Origin: Pseudomonadota bacterium
Lineage (GTDB): Bacteria > Pseudomonadota > Gammaproteobacteria > Burkholderiales > Rhodocyclaceae
Direction: 5' to 3'
NCBI GenBank assembly: GCA_029776255.1
Contig: JAKOTN010000109.1
Location: forward strand, 41,685 to 105,684
Length of the DNA: 64,000 nucleotides
Shown piece after piece: positions 17,958-27,179 of the stretch. Positions within the stretch are counted from its first letter, which is position 1. Every line of letters starts with the position of its first letter. Position numbers and translations under genes: made by a program. A model generated the notes under the pieces. That model did not search any database. It saw only the letters and a program-made list of their open reading frames with translations, and was not told where the DNA came from.

Positions 17958-20765
17958 TCAGGTGCGCTTGAGCACGCCGAGGAAGCCGGTCTTGCCGCCG
18001 GTGATGCGCAGCAGGCTGGCGGTGTGGTCGAGCAGCGGACGCGCCGCGCTGCTGGTCGCGGTGTCGTTCTTGAGCGTTTCGATGACCGTCTCGGCCGAGG
18101 TGCCGGCCTTGATTCCGGCCTCGACCTTGACCGCCAGCGCGTCGGGAACGCCCTGGGCCAGCGCCTGCGCGCCGGCGACGGCGGTGTTCCGGTCGGTCTG
18201 GAAGGCGACGCGGAATTTCTCGTAATTGTCGGCGCCGAGCAGTTGCCGGGCTTCGTCCGGCGAACGGGCCAGCAGTTCCTTGGCGGTGAGCGTGCTGTCG
18301 ACGCCGCTGACGTAGTCGGATACCTTGCGCGCGTCGAGGGCGGCGCGCAACTCGCTGTAAACCGGCAAGGCGTCGGCGTCGGCAAACACCGCCGGCCCGC
18401 CGGCGGACAGTTCGTCGGCCAGTGTCATTTTCTTTTCGACGGCGCGGTTGACGGCCAGCTGGTTGACCACCGCCAGCGTCTGCCGTGGCTGCACGGCGGC
18501 CAGCACCTGCACCAACTGGTAATCCGGGTATTCGGCGGCGTAGGCGTCGGCCACCCGGCCGACGGCGATCTGGCGGCGTTCGGCGGGGTCGGCGACGGTG
18601 TTTTCGAGCGCCGCCTCGGCCGTCTGGACTTGCGCCAGGAACGCCTGGTTGCGGGAGGTGACGGCGATGCCCGAGTCGCTGAGGTCGGCCGCCCGGGCCA
18701 GACTGGCCTGGATTTCCGGCTGCGCCAGCAACGCTTCGACGATGGCGCGTTTTTCGGCCGGCTGGCTGAGGTAGCGGGCGCGCAGCTCCTCGGTCTTGAG
18801 GATTTTCTTACTGTTGGTGGTCAGCCCCTGGATCGCGCTGAAGAAGGTGAACAGGAATTGCAGGATTTCCAGGAGGTAGAACAGCACGTCGAGCAGCACC
18901 AGCCGTTGCTTGACGTAAACCACGAAATGTCGCGGCAGCATGTCGAGACCGATCTTGGCCACCAGACCGGCGAGTTCGCCGGTTTGCGGCGTCAGCGCGC
19001 CGAACGGGCCGAGCGCGCCGCCGGCGGTGAGCAAGGGGTCCACGCCCCAGGCGGGCGCTTGCGTCATCGCGTCCTCGCCCAGCGCGCCGACCAGGGGATG
19101 GCGCCGCGTCAGGCCCTGCAACGGCACGATCAGCTTGACGATTTCGGTGCGCCGGTTGACCAGATCGTCCAGTCCCATTTCCTCGAACAGGCGCGCGAGC
19201 ACGCCGAGATAGCCCGGCAGCGCGGACACCTGGCTACCGAGCGCGCCGACCTGGTAGAGGTTCATCTTGGCTGGCGCGGCAGCGGCTTCGTTGGCGCCGA
19301 CCGGGTCCTGGGCGACCGTGCGCCGGGTCAACTGCAAGGGGTCCTTGTCGAAGACGTTGGCGAGGTCCTCGAGGATGTCGTCGTCGTGCAGGGCGACGAC
19401 GGCGTAGGTGATCACCCCGGTGTCTTCGAAATACGCCTCGGCCTGATCGATCGCCGACTTGACCAGCGGCGAAACCAGCCAACGCGCGCCCTGCCCGGTC
19501 TTGTAGAGCAGGCTGTCGAGGGTGTCGATGCCGGTTGCACGGTAATCATCGAGTTCCACCGCCCGCGGCCGGATCGGCAGAAAGCCGATCGGCGGCAGAT
19601 GCCGGAAACCGCGACGGTGGAGATTGGCGCCTTCCTGGTTCGACTTGAGCCGCCGCAGACTTTCGGCCAGCATGCACTGGAACTGATGGATGCGCGCCCA
19701 GGCGGCGGCGCGCGGCGGCGCGCCGAAGCGGGTGCGGTGCCAATCCTCGCCGGGCGTGTCGCAGATCGTCCGCCGGACCATCCACGGATCGAGAAACAGC
19801 ACCGTGCCGTCCTCGCCCAAGTAGAGCATGGCCAGGGCGATCGCGCCGGCGTCGTGGCGCCCCGGCCCGCTGTCGGCGCAAAAACCGCCGTCGGAGAGGA
19901 AGTTGGGGTCCCAGCGTTTCCACAGCGGATGCTCGAAAACATCGAAGTAGTACGCCGACAGGGTGCCGCGCAGATCCCAGGCCGTGCGCAGATCGTCGCG
20001 CAGGGGCAGTTCGACCGGAAAACGCACCAGCGACAGACCGAACGCGCCGCGCCAGGCGTCGGTCTGGCAGGTGCTCGGCGGCGCGCCGCCGCAGACATCG
20101 CCCATCACCTTGGCGCCGCCCTCCGGCGATTCGCCGGCCTCGATCACCAGCAGATACGGCCCGGACGGCACCGCCGGTCCGCCGCCGGTCGGCCCGGACG
20201 GATCGGGTGTCAGGCACACGCAAGGCATGAATTCGACGCCGCCGCCGACCACCCGCTGCGGGGTCTTGCGGTAGGTGCCGATCAATTGTTCGATGGTGAA
20301 GCGGCATTCCCTCGACACCAGGATCGGCCGGCCGATATGGTCGAAGGCCAGACCGCGCCGCAAGCGGATCTCGCTGCTCGCCGACAGGCCCTTGGTGCGC
20401 GCCGTCGACTCCAGCACCGGCAAGGCGTTGGCGCCGTCGGCCTCGACACCCAGGCCCCAGGCGATGCCGGGCATCAAGGCGTGCGCGTTGAGGCGCGAGC
20501 GGGCGTCGAAATAAGTGTCCTGCCGCGACAGCGCCTCGGCGGTCAGATAGCGGCCGTTGAACCAGTTGCTCCGCCGCAGGTTGTTGTCGCCGCGCACGTC
20601 GCCGACCGGCCCGCCGGGAAAGCCCTCGTTGTCGCCGCCGCGGTAGCCGCGCAGGAATTCGGCGACGCCGTACTCTTCCGCCGCGGTCAGGGTTTCGTTC
20701 CTGGCGAGCTTGGCGGCCACCGTCAGCAAACCGGCGTCCATGCCCTTCCAACTGTATGTGCTCAT
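17958..20765 (-). CDS. Large eCIS protein with fibre/baseplate-like N-terminal domain and a hydrophobic segment
   Basis: 935 residues. The N-terminal region (about 60-175) has WFNGRYLTAEALSRQDTYF, ARSRLNAHALMPGIAWGLGV and RLRRGLAFDHIGRPILVSRE. This is the same pattern as residues about 27-115 of the next upstream gene product, so the two are paralogues. The middle has a Cys-containing region (CVCLTPDPSG). Around 612-644 a strongly hydrophobic stretch (LVLLDVLFYLLEILQFLFTF) could be a membrane segment. The rest is helical. Similar N-terminal domains occur in proteins next to contractile-tail baseplate genes. Role probably baseplate-fibre or membrane contact, by inference. 12 nt follow the upstream stop, and 3 nt separate it from the next gene. 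Confidence 0.65.
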   Translation of the reverse strand: MSTYSWKGMDAGLLTVAAKLARNETLTAAEEYGVAEFLRGYRGGDNEGFPGGPVGDVRGDNNLRRSNWFNGRYLTAEALSRQDTYFDARSRLNAHALMPGIAWGLGVEADGANALPVLESTARTKGLSASSEIRLRRGLAFDHIGRPILVSRECRFTIEQLIGTYRKTPQRVVGGGVEFMPCVCLTPDPSGPTGGGPAVPSGPYLLVIEAGESPEGGAKVMGDVCGGAPPSTCQTDAWRGAFGLSLVRFPVELPLRDDLRTAWDLRGTLSAYYFDVFEHPLWKRWDPNFLSDGGFCADSGPGRHDAGAIALAMLYLGEDGTVLFLDPWMVRRTICDTPGEDWHRTRFGAPPRAAAWARIHQFQCMLAESLRRLKSNQEGANLHRRGFRHLPPIGFLPIRPRAVELDDYRATGIDTLDSLLYKTGQGARWLVSPLVKSAIDQAEAYFEDTGVITYAVVALHDDDILEDLANVFDKDPLQLTRRTVAQDPVGANEAAAAPAKMNLYQVGALGSQVSALPGYLGVLARLFEEMGLDDLVNRRTEIVKLIVPLQGLTRRHPLVGALGEDAMTQAPAWGVDPLLTAGGALGPFGALTPQTGELAGLVAKIGLDMLPRHFVVYVKQRLVLLDVLFYLLEILQFLFTFFSAIQGLTTNSKKILKTEELRARYLSQPAEKRAIVEALLAQPEIQASLARAADLSDSGIAVTSRNQAFLAQVQTAEAALENTVADPAERRQIAVGRVADAYAAEYPDYQLVQVLAAVQPRQTLAVVNQLAVNRAVEKKMTLADELSAGGPAVFADADALPVYSELRAALDARKVSDYVSGVDSTLTAKELLARSPDEARQLLGADNYEKFRVAFQTDRNTAVAGAQALAQGVPDALAVKVEAGIKAGTSAETVIETLKNDTATSSAARPLLDHTASLLRITGGKTGFLGVLKRT

Positions 20766-20777
20766 GATGGCCTCCGG

Positions 20778-22001
20778 TCAAACGGCAGGGGTGAAAGTGG
20801 CGAACAGGCAGGCGTCGCGCCCGGCGCCGGCCGGCACCGCTTCGCCGACGACACCGGCCAGCGGCCGGCCGCCGGTGTCGAGAATCGCTCGCTCGCCGGT
20901 GCCGGCCAGACAGACCTGAAAAGCGGTCGGCGACGTCCACGCCTCGTCGGCGGTGAGGGTCATGCCGGTGGCGGTGGCGACGCATTGGCTGACGGCGACC
21001 GTCCGCCATTTGCCGTCGCCGTCGTCGAAACGCAGCAGTCGCGGCGGGCTGTTGGTCAGGCTCGCCGGCTTGACCGCCGCGCTGGTGGCGACGCTGACGA
21101 GGGTCTTGCCGGCATCGGCGCCGCTGCCCGCCACCGCCGCGACGCCGACGGCCTGGAATGCCGGTGGCGTCGGCGCGCCGTCGAGACGGATGCCCAGCGC
21201 CAGATCGGCCAGCGCCTGCACCGCCGGCAGCAGCGCGCGCACGGCGTTGTCGATGCCGCCGGCCAGCTTGACCCGCTCGACGGGGTCGCCGACCGGTTCG
21301 AGATCGAGCGTCGCCAGCAACAGGGGCGCCTCGTCGGCGCCGCTCCAGAAGCGGGCCAGATCGACCGGCGGCGTCAGGATGTGGGCCAGCAGGCGCCCGC
21401 GCGGGTCCGCCGGCGTGGCGATGGCGGTGATGTCGCGTTGCGTGGCGGCCGGGTCGGCCGGCGGCGCGGCTTCCAGGCACAGCCGGTAGCCGTCGACCAC
21501 CCGCGACGGCGCCAGCGCCGCGTCCTGGTCGGAACACGGCGGCACGATCGCCGGCGCCATCTCGCTCAGGCAGGCGCGGTAGCGCAACACCGCATACACC
21601 CGCCGTCGCCGTTCGCCCGCCTCGGCGCCCGGCGGTGGCGCCAGGTCGGTCCAGAATCTGGTCGACGCCAGCCCGCCGACATCGAGACAGACCGCGCGCG
21701 GCACGTGGATTTCCCGGCCCAGGGCGTCGATGGCCAGACCCGGCTCGCAGATCAGCCGCAGCCCCGCCGGATCGGTGGTCTCCTCGTGGCGGATGCGCAG
21801 GCCCCAGACCGTGCCCAGCCCGTGCGGCGCGGCGTTGTGCAGGCGGCTGCGCAACAGGAAGTAACGCTGTTCGGTGGTGAAATCCTCGGCGCCGAGCAAC
21901 TGCCCGTAGTGATAGTGCAAACGGACGAAGGGGTCGCCGGGCGTGGCCGGATCGAGATCGTCCAGCGGCGTGAACAGGGCGGCGGACAGCGGTGTGCTCA
22001 T
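20778..22001 (-). CDS. eCIS fibre/baseplate-like protein, paralogue of the 935-aa protein
   Basis: 407 residues, starting at the ATG 21999-22001 that overlaps the upstream TGA (ATGA); an in-frame ATG at 22016 is possible but less likely. Residues about 27-115 carry LHYHYGQLLGAEDFTTEQRY, LRSRLHNAAPHGLGTVWGLRI and CEPGLAIDALGREIHV. This is the better-conserved copy of the domain also found in the 935-residue neighbour. The remainder is beta-rich with repeated PVGDPVERVKLAGG-type and LSV/VATSAAVKPA segments. It probably attaches to the baseplate next to the gpI-like protein encoded just upstream. No catalytic motif seen. Confidence 0.65.
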   Translation of the reverse strand: MSTPLSAALFTPLDDLDPATPGDPFVRLHYHYGQLLGAEDFTTEQRYFLLRSRLHNAAPHGLGTVWGLRIRHEETTDPAGLRLICEPGLAIDALGREIHVPRAVCLDVGGLASTRFWTDLAPPPGAEAGERRRRVYAVLRYRACLSEMAPAIVPPCSDQDAALAPSRVVDGYRLCLEAAPPADPAATQRDITAIATPADPRGRLLAHILTPPVDLARFWSGADEAPLLLATLDLEPVGDPVERVKLAGGIDNAVRALLPAVQALADLALGIRLDGAPTPPAFQAVGVAAVAGSGADAGKTLVSVATSAAVKPASLTNSPPRLLRFDDGDGKWRTVAVSQCVATATGMTLTADEAWTSPTAFQVCLAGTGERAILDTGGRPLAGVVGEAVPAGAGRDACLFATFTPAV

Positions 22002-24481
22002 GGCGAAATCTCCCATGGAGTCGCGAAAGAGGGGGCGCGGTCGTCGCGGCGACCGCGGTGGAGAGTGGCGGACGTCGATAGCACGGCCTTGCCGACCACC
22101 GCCGGCACGGCATGATCGACCGGCCCGAGCGGCGACAGGCCGACCAGGCTGGCGCGCCCGACGCGGAAGCCGGCGTCCAGCCAGCACAGCCGGTGCAGGG
22201 TATGCGCCGGTTTGTTGGTTTCGATCGCCAGTTCGAGCACCGCCTTCAGATCGGCGCTGGCCGCCCGGGGAACGATCACCGTGAAGCGGTGCGCGTGCCG
22301 CTGGTAAAAACGCCGCAGCGGATCGTCCGGCAGCGGCGCGGCGGGCGTCTCGGCCGGGCAGGGACGGTCGACGGTCAGCCGGCGCAGCCGCAAGGCGGCG
22401 TATTCGCGCTCAAGCTCGCGCGCCCAGTCCTCGCCCTCGCCCGTGGCGAAGATCTCCTGCCGGCCATTGCTTTCGTGGCCGCCGATTTCCAGCGCCGGCC
22501 CGAGCAGCGCGTCGCCGACGAAGGCCGCCGTCGGTCGCCGCAGGCGAAAGCCTTCGACGATCCGCACCGGCGCTTCGGCGAGAATGCTCAGCAGGCGGGT
22601 CAGACCCGGCAAGGTGCCGCGCGCGCGGTAAAGCGCGGCGGCTTCCTGCAACAACTGCCGGCGCACGCCTTCCCGGACGCGGCCGTCGAAACCGACGGCC
22701 AGGAAAGAGGCCAGCCAGGACAGCGCTTCCGCCGGCGTCAGACGGGGATCGAGCAGTTTCGGCAACGCGTCCACCCGCTGGTCGAGTTCGGTGGTCCAGC
22801 CCTCGAACAGCGCCAGCGCCCGTTCGGTGGCCTCGGCGCCTTCCGGATCGGCGCGCCAGTAGGCCGGCAGGTAGTCGAGCAGCGAGGGGCGCGGGAAGCT
22901 GGCGCGCAGCGCGTATAACGCCGGTCCTTGCCGCCGGGTGCCCTGTAGGCGGATGCGTAGCCAGAGATAGCGGCCGGGCGGCGCGGCGATCAGGAATTCA
23001 TGGCTGCGCAGTCCTGCCGGGGTGGCGGTCGGCGCGGCGCCGCGATCGGTCGCCAGCGGGTCTTCCGACGGTCGTTGCCGGACGCCGTCGGCCAAGGGTA
23101 CGTCGGCCAGCGCCGGTCGCGCGTCGGCGACGCCGAGCCGCAACCAGCCCTCGGCGTCGTCGACGCTCAGCGAACCGAGCGGCGGCCAGGGGTCGTCGAC
23201 CGGCGGTGGCCGCGTGTCGCCGGCCTGGTCGAGCGGCCGGCGGGCGCCGCGACGAATCTCGAACGGCGGCAGATCGTCGGCGGTCTTGGCCTCGACCGTC
23301 ACCGCGCAGTCGGCCGGCAGGCAGAGATCCAGGAACAGGCGGTGCCACACGCAGGCGAAAATGCCCGAGTCGAGCGCGAAGGTTTCGACGCTGCCGCTGC
23401 TCCGCAAGGCTTGCTCGCGCGGGTAGAGCGGCCGGGTGCCGGCGGCGGTGCTGGCGAACACCCGCGGGCCGTCCGGGCCGGTGGCCAGCCACAGCGCGCG
23501 GCCATCGAAACCGCGCACCGCATAAGCGCTCTCGGCCTCGACGCCGTCGGCGCGCAGGCGGTATTCGCGGAAAATGCTGGGTCGCGGGTCGCCCGGCAGG
23601 TGGGCGACGTCGCCGACCAGCACGGTGTCGGCGGCGGTCAGCAGCAGTTGCAGCGGCTCGCTGGTCAGCGGCAGTTCCCAGAGCGCGGCGCCGGCGGCGG
23701 TGACGGTCAGCAAGCGGTGACGCCGGCCGCTGCCGCGCAACAGCGCCACGGCGGTCGGAAAACGCGGATCGGCGGCCAGAGCCACCAGTTCATCGCCCGC
23801 CGCCGCCGCCGGCACGGCATGGCCGCGCCAGTGTCCGGACAAACCACCCCCCCGCGCGCCACGCCGTTCGTCGCCCCAGGTTTGCAGCGCGATACGCGCT
23901 TGCGAGCGGTCGCTGACGATTAGTCCGAACGCGGCGCAGGCCAGTTGCCCGGGGTCGAAATCGGCGGGCAAGGCCAGCGACGCCGCGACGCGGAAATCGT
24001 CCGCCAGCACGCGCACGCATCGCGCCTGCCGGTCCAGCAGCCACAAGCGGCCCGCGGGATCGATGGCCACGCCGTCCGGCGCGGTCGGCGCGGTCGCTGT
24101 CTCCGGCGGCAGGGGCGCGAAATCCAGCGCCGCCGGCTCCGTTTCTTCATCGCCCGCCGATGCGGCGGTCGATCGCGCCGGCGGCGTCATCGACCGCCAG
24201 CCGTCGGGCGTGAGCATCGCCAGCGGCCGGCCCGGAACGGCGACCACCGTCCGGCTGTCGACGCAGCGATCCGGCGGGCAGCACAGCGTCGCCGCCGAAC
24301 CGTACACCGCCCGCCAGGCGGCGTACTCGGCGGCGGTCGTCGCCGCCTCCGACTCCTTTTCTCCGGCCACCGCCGGCGCCAGCCGCACGCGGCCGGGGGC
24401 GCCGTCGATGCGCGTGCCGTCGTGGTCGCAATGCGCCCACATGGCGCGGCCGACGAGATGGGCGAAGCCCGGGCCGGACAT
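21998..24481 (-). CDS. Baseplate protein: beta-propeller-like N-terminus fused to P2 gpI-like tail domain
   Basis: 827 residues. The N-terminal half contains repeat-like motifs such as GVAIDPAGRLWLLDRQARCV, typical of NHL-type beta-propellers. From about residue 560 a phage tail gpI/Afp12-type region begins: RPSLLDYLPAYWRAD, DALPKLLDPRLTPAEALSWL, ASFLAVGFDGRV and YRARGTLPGLTRLL. Such proteins form the outer wedge of the baseplate with gpJ. It directly follows the J gene with a TGATG overlap. The start is ATG at 24481; GTG at 24487 is an alternative that adds two residues. The N-terminal fusion makes it far longer than P2 gpI and may provide a host-contact surface. Confidence 0.85.
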   Translation of the reverse strand: MSGPGFAHLVGRAMWAHCDHDGTRIDGAPGRVRLAPAVAGEKESEAATTAAEYAAWRAVYGSAATLCCPPDRCVDSRTVVAVPGRPLAMLTPDGWRSMTPPARSTAASAGDEETEPAALDFAPLPPETATAPTAPDGVAIDPAGRLWLLDRQARCVRVLADDFRVAASLALPADFDPGQLACAAFGLIVSDRSQARIALQTWGDERRGARGGGLSGHWRGHAVPAAAAGDELVALAADPRFPTAVALLRGSGRRHRLLTVTAAGAALWELPLTSEPLQLLLTAADTVLVGDVAHLPGDPRPSIFREYRLRADGVEAESAYAVRGFDGRALWLATGPDGPRVFASTAAGTRPLYPREQALRSSGSVETFALDSGIFACVWHRLFLDLCLPADCAVTVEAKTADDLPPFEIRRGARRPLDQAGDTRPPPVDDPWPPLGSLSVDDAEGWLRLGVADARPALADVPLADGVRQRPSEDPLATDRGAAPTATPAGLRSHEFLIAAPPGRYLWLRIRLQGTRRQGPALYALRASFPRPSLLDYLPAYWRADPEGAEATERALALFEGWTTELDQRVDALPKLLDPRLTPAEALSWLASFLAVGFDGRVREGVRRQLLQEAAALYRARGTLPGLTRLLSILAEAPVRIVEGFRLRRPTAAFVGDALLGPALEIGGHESNGRQEIFATGEGEDWARELEREYAALRLRRLTVDRPCPAETPAAPLPDDPLRRFYQRHAHRFTVIVPRAASADLKAVLELAIETNKPAHTLHRLCWLDAGFRVGRASLVGLSPLGPVDHAVPAVVGKAVLSTSATLHRGRRDDRAPSFATPWEISP

Positions 24482-26790
24482 CAGCACTCCTCCTGACCGA
24501 CCGGCACCGGCATGGCGTCCACCGGCAGCGGCTCACTGGGCGCGTCCAGCGGCGGCAGGACTTCCGCCTTGGCGTCGGCGCCGATGGTCACCCGCACCTC
24601 GAGCAGCACCGGCAATTGCCAGGCCAGCAGGCCGACCGCCTGTGTGACGGCGCGTCGCGCGCCGATGCGGTCGATTTCCTCGCCGACCAGCCGCACCTCG
24701 TTCACCAGCCGCACGCCCTGCACGCGCAAGGCCGCCGCCTCGATGTCGCGGTCGCGGACATCGCGCCCGAAAGGCCAGCCGGCGCCGTCCGGGCCATAGG
24801 GCGGTAGCGGCGCGAGGTGCTGGCGCAGCGCCAGTTCGACGTTGCGCCGCAGCGTTTCCTCGCCGGCGCCGGCCTCCGGCTCGACGGCCAGCGAGCAGCT
24901 CAGGCGCACGTATTGCGGCGGCGTGACGTACAGTTCGGTGGTCAGCAGCCGGCGCGGTTCGAGGTGGGCGCAGACCCGTCGCAACATTTCGCGATCCGGG
25001 CCGGGCTGCTCCGGCTGAAGCGGGTCGTAGGTCGGCAGGACGATCAGGGTGACGACGCCGGGAACGCCATCCACTCGCTCGTGCGGCTTGTGCCGCGGCA
25101 GGACGTGCGCCCGGCCGACCGGCGCGCCCGGCGTCGCCAGCGCCAGATCGACGAAATCCTCGGCGGCGACGGCGCGGTCGTTGTGACGCAGGACTCGCGG
25201 AATGCGCGTCGCCGCCTGCTGCACGCTTTCGGCGTCGGCGCCGCCCTCGGCGGGCAGCGGATTGTCGGCTTTCAAGGCCAGGGCGGCGGCGGACCCGGCG
25301 CGCACGGTCTTGATCCGACCGGCGCCGACGTTGCCGCGCACGCCGCCGCCATGGCGGTAGCTCAGGCAGCGGATCGCTTCGCCCGGCAAGGGCAGGCGAC
25401 CGTGAATGCCGTCGCCGAAGGTGACGGTGCCGTCGGCGGCATCGAGCGCGTAGAACGGATCGTCCGGACCGGCCAGCGCCAGATCGTCGACCGCGCGCCA
25501 GTTTTCCCAAGCCAGCACGCCGCGCACCTGGATGCGCTCGCTGCCGGCGATCACCGGCGTCCGCGACAGGCGGTAGTGCTGGCCGGTGCGGCCGTCGCCG
25601 TAGCCGAGAAGTTCCGTGGGCGCGGTCACCGCCTGCTCGACCTGGACGGCGTTGGCCTCGATCCAGCGCAGACGGATCGGCGGATGGGCGGCATCGGCCC
25701 GCCCCAGGCGGACCCAGGCCAGGACGCGCGCGGCGAGTTTGTCGTCGTCGAGGCGCGGCGGCAACTCGCCGACGCCCAGCAGGTCCTCGTCGGGCGGCGA
25801 AAACGAGGCGGCGGTCCAGTTGCCGTAGGGCGTGCCGCCGTCGGGCGTCTTGTCGGGAAAACGCAGGCGCACGGTACCGCGCCGGGTCAGCCCGTCGGTG
25901 CTGTCGGCGACGACGGTCAGCCGCTGGTAGAGGACGCGGTCCACCCGCGCCGCCTTGCCGGCGAAGCGGCCGGTGGAAATTTCCCAGCGCACCGGCCAGC
26001 GCGCCGGCTCGCCGCCGGGGTCCGGGCAGCGGCGGTGATCGGTCGCGCCGCACAGGCTGTCGTCGGTGCGGACGCCGAGATTCAGGACATGACCGGCCAG
26101 TTGCAGGCGCACCTCGGCGAGCGCCGCCGCCGGGTCGCCGCCGACGGCGCGCCTGGCCGCGGTCATCACCGCCTCCGGTGCCAGCAGGCACAGCCAGAGA
26201 CGCTGGTCGAGGCTGGCGGCGGTGGACAGCGCGGCGGGCAGGTTGCCGCCCGTCGGCGCCGGCAGCGGCAGCGGCCGGTATTGCGACAGGGTGGCGGGCG
26301 GGCGGCCCAGGTGGTCTTCGAGCAGGCTTTCGACGTTATCGACGCCGCCGGGAAGCAGCGCGCCGTCGTAGGTCTGCTTGACCCAGGCGACTACCTCCAC
26401 CGGCAGCGCGGTCACTTCCTCGACGGCCTGGAAACGCAGCTCGCCGGCGGCCACTTCCAGACGCGGGCTGCCGCCATCGACGAAATCGGGCGTCACCGGC
26501 CGATAGGCGCCGCGCGGCAGATCCAGCCGCACGTGCGCCACCGCCACGCGCGCCGGGCGCGGCGGAATGGCCAGCAGGCGCAGGAATTCCAGACGGGCGG
26601 CTTCGGGAACCCGGTTCAGACGGTACAGCAGGTTGTCGCCGAGCGCCGCGAACAGTTCGACGAGGGCGATGCCAGGGTCCGAGGCGTTGTGATCGGTCCA
26701 TTCCGGCGCATGCAGGGGAATGCGACGGATCAGTTCGGCACGCAGATCGGCAAAGGCGCGGTCGTCGAGACGGGGCGGAATGATGGCCAT
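24481..26790 (-). CDS. Baseplate J-like protein (Afp11 / gp6-like)
   Basis: 769 residues. It opens with IPPRLDDRAFADLRAELIRR, APEWTDHNASDPGIALVELF and ALGDNLLYRLNRVPEAARLEFLRLL, characteristic of 'putative baseplate assembly protein' J family members in eCIS. The middle has VDDLALAGPDDPFYALDAADGTVTFGDG and the C-terminal ALRVQGVRLVNEVRLVGEE typical of gpJ/Afp11. It builds the inner ring of the baseplate around the spike. Lies between gp25 (upstream, 1-nt overlap TGATG) and the gpI-like gene (1-nt overlap). Confidence 0.92.
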   Translation of the reverse strand: MAIIPPRLDDRAFADLRAELIRRIPLHAPEWTDHNASDPGIALVELFAALGDNLLYRLNRVPEAARLEFLRLLAIPPRPARVAVAHVRLDLPRGAYRPVTPDFVDGGSPRLEVAAGELRFQAVEEVTALPVEVVAWVKQTYDGALLPGGVDNVESLLEDHLGRPPATLSQYRPLPLPAPTGGNLPAALSTAASLDQRLWLCLLAPEAVMTAARRAVGGDPAAALAEVRLQLAGHVLNLGVRTDDSLCGATDHRRCPDPGGEPARWPVRWEISTGRFAGKAARVDRVLYQRLTVVADSTDGLTRRGTVRLRFPDKTPDGGTPYGNWTAASFSPPDEDLLGVGELPPRLDDDKLAARVLAWVRLGRADAAHPPIRLRWIEANAVQVEQAVTAPTELLGYGDGRTGQHYRLSRTPVIAGSERIQVRGVLAWENWRAVDDLALAGPDDPFYALDAADGTVTFGDGIHGRLPLPGEAIRCLSYRHGGGVRGNVGAGRIKTVRAGSAAALALKADNPLPAEGGADAESVQQAATRIPRVLRHNDRAVAAEDFVDLALATPGAPVGRAHVLPRHKPHERVDGVPGVVTLIVLPTYDPLQPEQPGPDREMLRRVCAHLEPRRLLTTELYVTPPQYVRLSCSLAVEPEAGAGEETLRRNVELALRQHLAPLPPYGPDGAGWPFGRDVRDRDIEAAALRVQGVRLVNEVRLVGEEIDRIGARRAVTQAVGLLAWQLPVLLEVRVTIGADAKAEVLPPLDAPSEPLPVDAMPVPVGQEEC

Positions 26791-27179
26791 CAGGCACCCC
26801 CGGTCAGATAGAAAGGAAATACCAGATTGCGGGCCCCGGGCTGGCCGAGGATTTCGTAGCGGATGCCGATGCGCAGCACCGTCGGCTCGCGCGCGTCGGT
26901 GGTCACCGCGACGGCTTCGAGGCGGATGCGCGGCTCGTCGCGCTCCAGCGCCTCGCTGACCGCCAGACGAATCCGGGTGCGCAGTTCCAGGCTGTTGGGC
27001 GCGAAGAGAAAGCGGCGCAAGCCGACGCCATAGGTCGGGCGGGCGATGCGCTCGCCCGGCTCGGTGAGCAGAATGGCGCGAATCGACTGTTCGACGGCCG
27101 CCGCGCCGGCGACCCAGCCGAAACCCTCGCGCGTCAGCAGCGGAAAGCGCAAGCCACGGCCCAAGGCCTCATCGCTCAT
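26790..27179 (-). CDS. Baseplate protein gp25/GPW family (Afp9-like)
   Basis: 129 residues, the normal length for the T4 gp25/P2 gpW family, which nucleates sheath assembly at the baseplate. Family features seen are VEQSIRAILLTEPGERIARPTYGVGLRRFLF, with the conserved xExxIxxILxTxxGERxMRPxFGxGLxxxLF layout, and a C-terminal RIGIRYEILG strand pair. ATG at 27177-27179 overlaps the stop of the 852-residue gene (ATGA). Its stop overlaps the J gene start by 1 nt. Confidence 0.95.
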   Translation of the reverse strand: MSDEALGRGLRFPLLTREGFGWVAGAAAVEQSIRAILLTEPGERIARPTYGVGLRRFLFAPNSLELRTRIRLAVSEALERDEPRIRLEAVAVTTDAREPTVLRIGIRYEILGQPGARNLVFPFYLTGGA

